A DNA stretch of 64,000 nucleotides from Flavisolibacter longurius (lineage in GTDB: Bacteria > Bacteroidota > Bacteroidia > Chitinophagales > Chitinophagaceae). Shown piece after piece: positions 62,173-64,000 of this stretch (its first letter is position 1; every line of letters begins with the position of its first letter). The translations under genes and the position numbers were made by a program. The stretch lies in NCBI GenBank assembly GCA_013327885.1, contig JABUMY010000006.1, forward strand, positions 270,130 through 334,129. Direction: 5' to 3'. The notes under the pieces were generated by a model that saw nothing but the letters and a program-made list of their open reading frames with translations, had not been told where the DNA came from and did not search any database.

Positions 62173-64000
62173 ATGCAAATGTTGCCAAGCGGCGAATGTC
62201 GATCCTTACCTGTTTTTTATGCAAAACGGACCAGAATTGTTGTACTCATCTGGTTCCTGTTACTGGCAGGTGGTGCGCAGGCACAGCTTTGCCAAAACCT
62301 TATCCAAAACAATACGTTTACCATTGAGGCGCCGGTCTGCGCCAACTCGGTGGCAATTCTGCGCGGATCGGTTCCTACCATCGCCGGCAACCTTCCGTTT
62401 GTTTACCAGTGGGAACGTGCCCAGGGAAACTGCGACAATGGGAATTACCAACCGATTGCCGGTGCAAACGGAAAAGATTACGTAGTTCCTGCCGGTGCCA
62501 TTCCTGCCATTTGTTATCGACGTACGGTTATTTCCGGGTTGTGCGTTGACCGGTCGACCGCTACAAGGGTGCAGGGTGAAGACAGGAAGACTCCTGTTCC
62601 ACCTGTTGCCACCGTTTCGCAACCTGACTGTCAGACGAAGACCGGGTCCATTACCATTACCAGCCCTGCACCTGCAGCAGGTATCACCTACAGCATAAAT
62701 GGAACAACCTATAGTAACACAACCGGCATATTTAAAGATTTGGCTCCCGGTTTTTACCCGGTAACCGCCCGGCATTCATCCGGCTGTACTTCTCCCGTTA
62801 ACAATATTACTATAACGGCGTTCCAAGGAACGCCTACCGGTACGATCTCACCTGCAACAGCTACACTCTGTCCGGGCAGCAACATAACATTAACCGCTAC
62901 CGGTGGTACTTCCTACCAGTGGTACCGCAACGGGGTGAAGATCGATGGGGCAACGGCGGCAACCTATGCAGCCTCTGAAGCAGGAGAGTACACTGCTGAC
63001 ATCCTTACCGCCTCTTGTGAAGGCAAAGCCTCCAACAGTGCCGTGGTCACTGCCGGCACAGCACCTACCGGCACCATCAGTCCTGCAACAGCTACTTTGT
63101 GTCCCGGATCTACCATCAACCTGAGTGTAAGTGGTGGTACTTCCTACCAGTGGTACCGCAACGGCGTGAAGATCGATGGGGCAACGGCGGCAACCTATGC
63201 AGCCTCTGAAGCCGGCGAGTATACTGCTGATATCATTACCGCCTCTTGTGAAGGCAAAGCCTCCAACAGTGCTGTGGTCACTGCCGGCACAGCACCTACC
63301 GGCACCATCAGTCCTGCAACCGCAACCCTTTGTCCGGGCAGCAACATAACATTAACCGCTACCGGTGGTACTTCCTACCAGTGGTACCGCAACGGCGTGA
63401 AGATCGATGGCGCAACGGCTGCTACTTACAGTGCTTCTGAAGCAGGTGAGTACACCGCTGATATCATCAGTGGCGATTGCCAGGGCAAGAGCAGCAATGC
63501 AGCTACCCTCACCGCTGGCACAGCACCTACCGGCACCATCAGTCCTGCAACCGCAACGCTTTGTCCCGGATCTACCATTAGCCTGAGTGTGAGTGGTGGT
63601 ACTTCCTACCAGTGGTACCGCAACGGGGTGAAGATCGATGGGGCAACGGCGGCTACCTATGCAGCCTCTGAAGCCGGAGAGTACACTGCTGACATCCTTA
63701 CCGCCTCTTGTGAAGGCAAAGCCTCCAACAGTGCCGTGGTCAGTGCCGGCACAGCACCTACCGGCACCATCAGTCCTGCAACCGCAACCCTTTGTCCGGG
63801 CAGCAACATAACATTAACCGCTACCGGTGGTACTTCCTACCAGTGGTACCGCAACGGCGTGAAGATCGATGGCGCAACGGCGGCAACCTATGCAGCCTCT
63901 GAAGCAGGTGAGTACACCGCTGATATCATTAGTGGCGATTGCCAGGGCAAGAGCAGCAATGCAGCTACCCTCACCGCTGGCACAGCACCTACCGGTACCA
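62173..64000 (+). CDS. Giant secreted adhesin-like protein with Ig-type tandem repeats, 3' end outside the window
   Basis: The frame is open from ATG 62173 to the window end (609 codons so far). Signal peptide hydrophobic core VVLIWFLLLAGGAQAQ. An Ig-like module (about 50-135), then a SprB-type module (about 145-215: SITITSPAPAAGITYSING, LAPGFYPVTAR, CTSP). From residue 221 a 77-residue Ig-like unit repeats exactly. Each unit has CPGS, GGTSYQWYRNGVKIDGAT, SEAGEYTADI and a second Cys, forming a disulfide-linked fold. Such proteins in Bacteroidota are T9SS-exported adhesins, but the sorting domain would be beyond the window. Confidence 0.88.
   Translation, partial: MQMLPSGECRSLPVFYAKRTRIVVLIWFLLLAGGAQAQLCQNLIQNNTFTIEAPVCANSVAILRGSVPTIAGNLPFVYQWERAQGNCDNGNYQPIAGANGKDYVVPAGAIPAICYRRTVISGLCVDRSTATRVQGEDRKTPVPPVATVSQPDCQTKTGSITITSPAPAAGITYSINGTTYSNTTGIFKDLAPGFYPVTARHSSGCTSPVNNITITAFQGTPTGTISPATATLCPGSNITLTATGGTSYQWYRNGVKIDGATAATYAASEAGEYTADILTASCEGKASNSAVVTAGTAPTGTISPATATLCPGSTINLSVSGGTSYQWYRNGVKIDGATAATYAASEAGEYTADIITASCEGKASNSAVVTAGTAPTGTISPATATLCPGSNITLTATGGTSYQWYRNGVKIDGATAATYSASEAGEYTADIISGDCQGKSSNAATLTAGTAPTGTISPATATLCPGSTISLSVSGGTSYQWYRNGVKIDGATAATYAASEAGEYTADILTASCEGKASNSAVVSAGTAPTGTISPATATLCPGSNITLTATGGTSYQWYRNGVKIDGATAATYAASEAGEYTADIISGDCQGKSSNAATLTAGTAPTGT
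62833..64000 (+). repeat. 231-bp exact-length tandem repeat inside the adhesin gene
   Basis: Units start at 62833, 63064, 63295, 63526, 63757 and 63988, each exactly 231 bases (77 codons) apart, so no indel has occurred. Two unit types alternate: (a) CPGSNITLTATGG and (b) CPGST-I-x-LSVSGG. Units 2+3 and 4+5 also pair in their second halves (ASCEGK then GDCQGK), giving a 462-base higher-order period. The array runs off the window. Confidence 0.93.

Noticed and set aside
62833..64000. CRISPR-like regular spacing
   Set aside because: The 231-base period is coding, in frame and without short palindromic repeats or spacers; these are protein domain repeats.

Overview
The window comes from a member of the Bacteroidota, most likely the Chitinophagaceae or a near relative. 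Four things point there: near-perfect TAnnTTTG -7 promoter elements with no clear Shine-Dalgarno sequences; a type IX secretion (T9SS) sorting domain; several family-typical proteins (DUF4142 lipoprotein, TonB receptor with an N-terminal carboxypeptidase-like domain, multi-PAS kinases); and many secreted glycoside hydrolases. I saw no insertion sequence, prophage, rRNA gene or CRISPR array. One tRNA gene, tRNA-Arg(TCT), is present.

Layout. Positions 1-2.9 kb hold the end of a protein built of glycogen-binding-like modules, a small membrane protein and a polyprenyl-phosphate sugar transferase that starts exopolysaccharide synthesis. Positions 3.1-13.0 kb are a same-strand run of secreted carbohydrate enzymes (GH123, GH20, an esterase, GH51, GH78) with no SusC/SusD pair. 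Positions 13.3-17.9 kb hold an O-acetylhomoserine sulfhydrylase, a small conserved protein and a large PAS/GAF histidine kinase. Positions 18.6-22.6 kb are a minus-strand three-gene operon in which every product carries a cysteine cluster: a small CxGKC-type protein, a TonB receptor and a beta-propeller lipoprotein. I read it as a candidate metal-uptake system. Positions 22.7-29.0 kb carry a GreA/Rnk-like factor, a ribosome hibernation factor, a second PAS kinase and a DHFR-like reductase. Positions 29.3-33.1 kb hold surface proteins (a YadA-head/peptidase S74 protein and a T9SS cargo) and a CE15 glucuronoyl esterase.

Positions 33.3-43 kb mix metabolism and small proteins: tRNA-Arg, histidine ammonia-lyase, a stand-alone methylmalonyl-CoA mutase catalytic subunit, an IscA/ErpA-like protein, DinB, GNAT, a frameshifted ThuA protein and a BNR-repeat protein. 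Positions 43-51 kb hold valS, a kinase/response-regulator operon with a truncated regulator paralogue, an esterase, aat (interrupted by an in-frame TAG at its conserved Trp) and clpS. Positions 52-57.5 kb hold a calcium-type P-ATPase, an NAPE-PLD-like hydrolase and a GH140-like enzyme. Positions 57.8-61.9 kb are a four-gene run: a TonB-C-domain protein, TssN-like and TssO-like type VI secretion proteins, and a non-catalytic FGE-fold protein. The last 1.8 kb is the start of a giant secreted protein with exact 231-bp tandem repeats.

Three gene ends (about 36.2, 41.8 and 54.6 kb) carry short-period or inverted repeats starting at or within about 10 bases of a stop codon.
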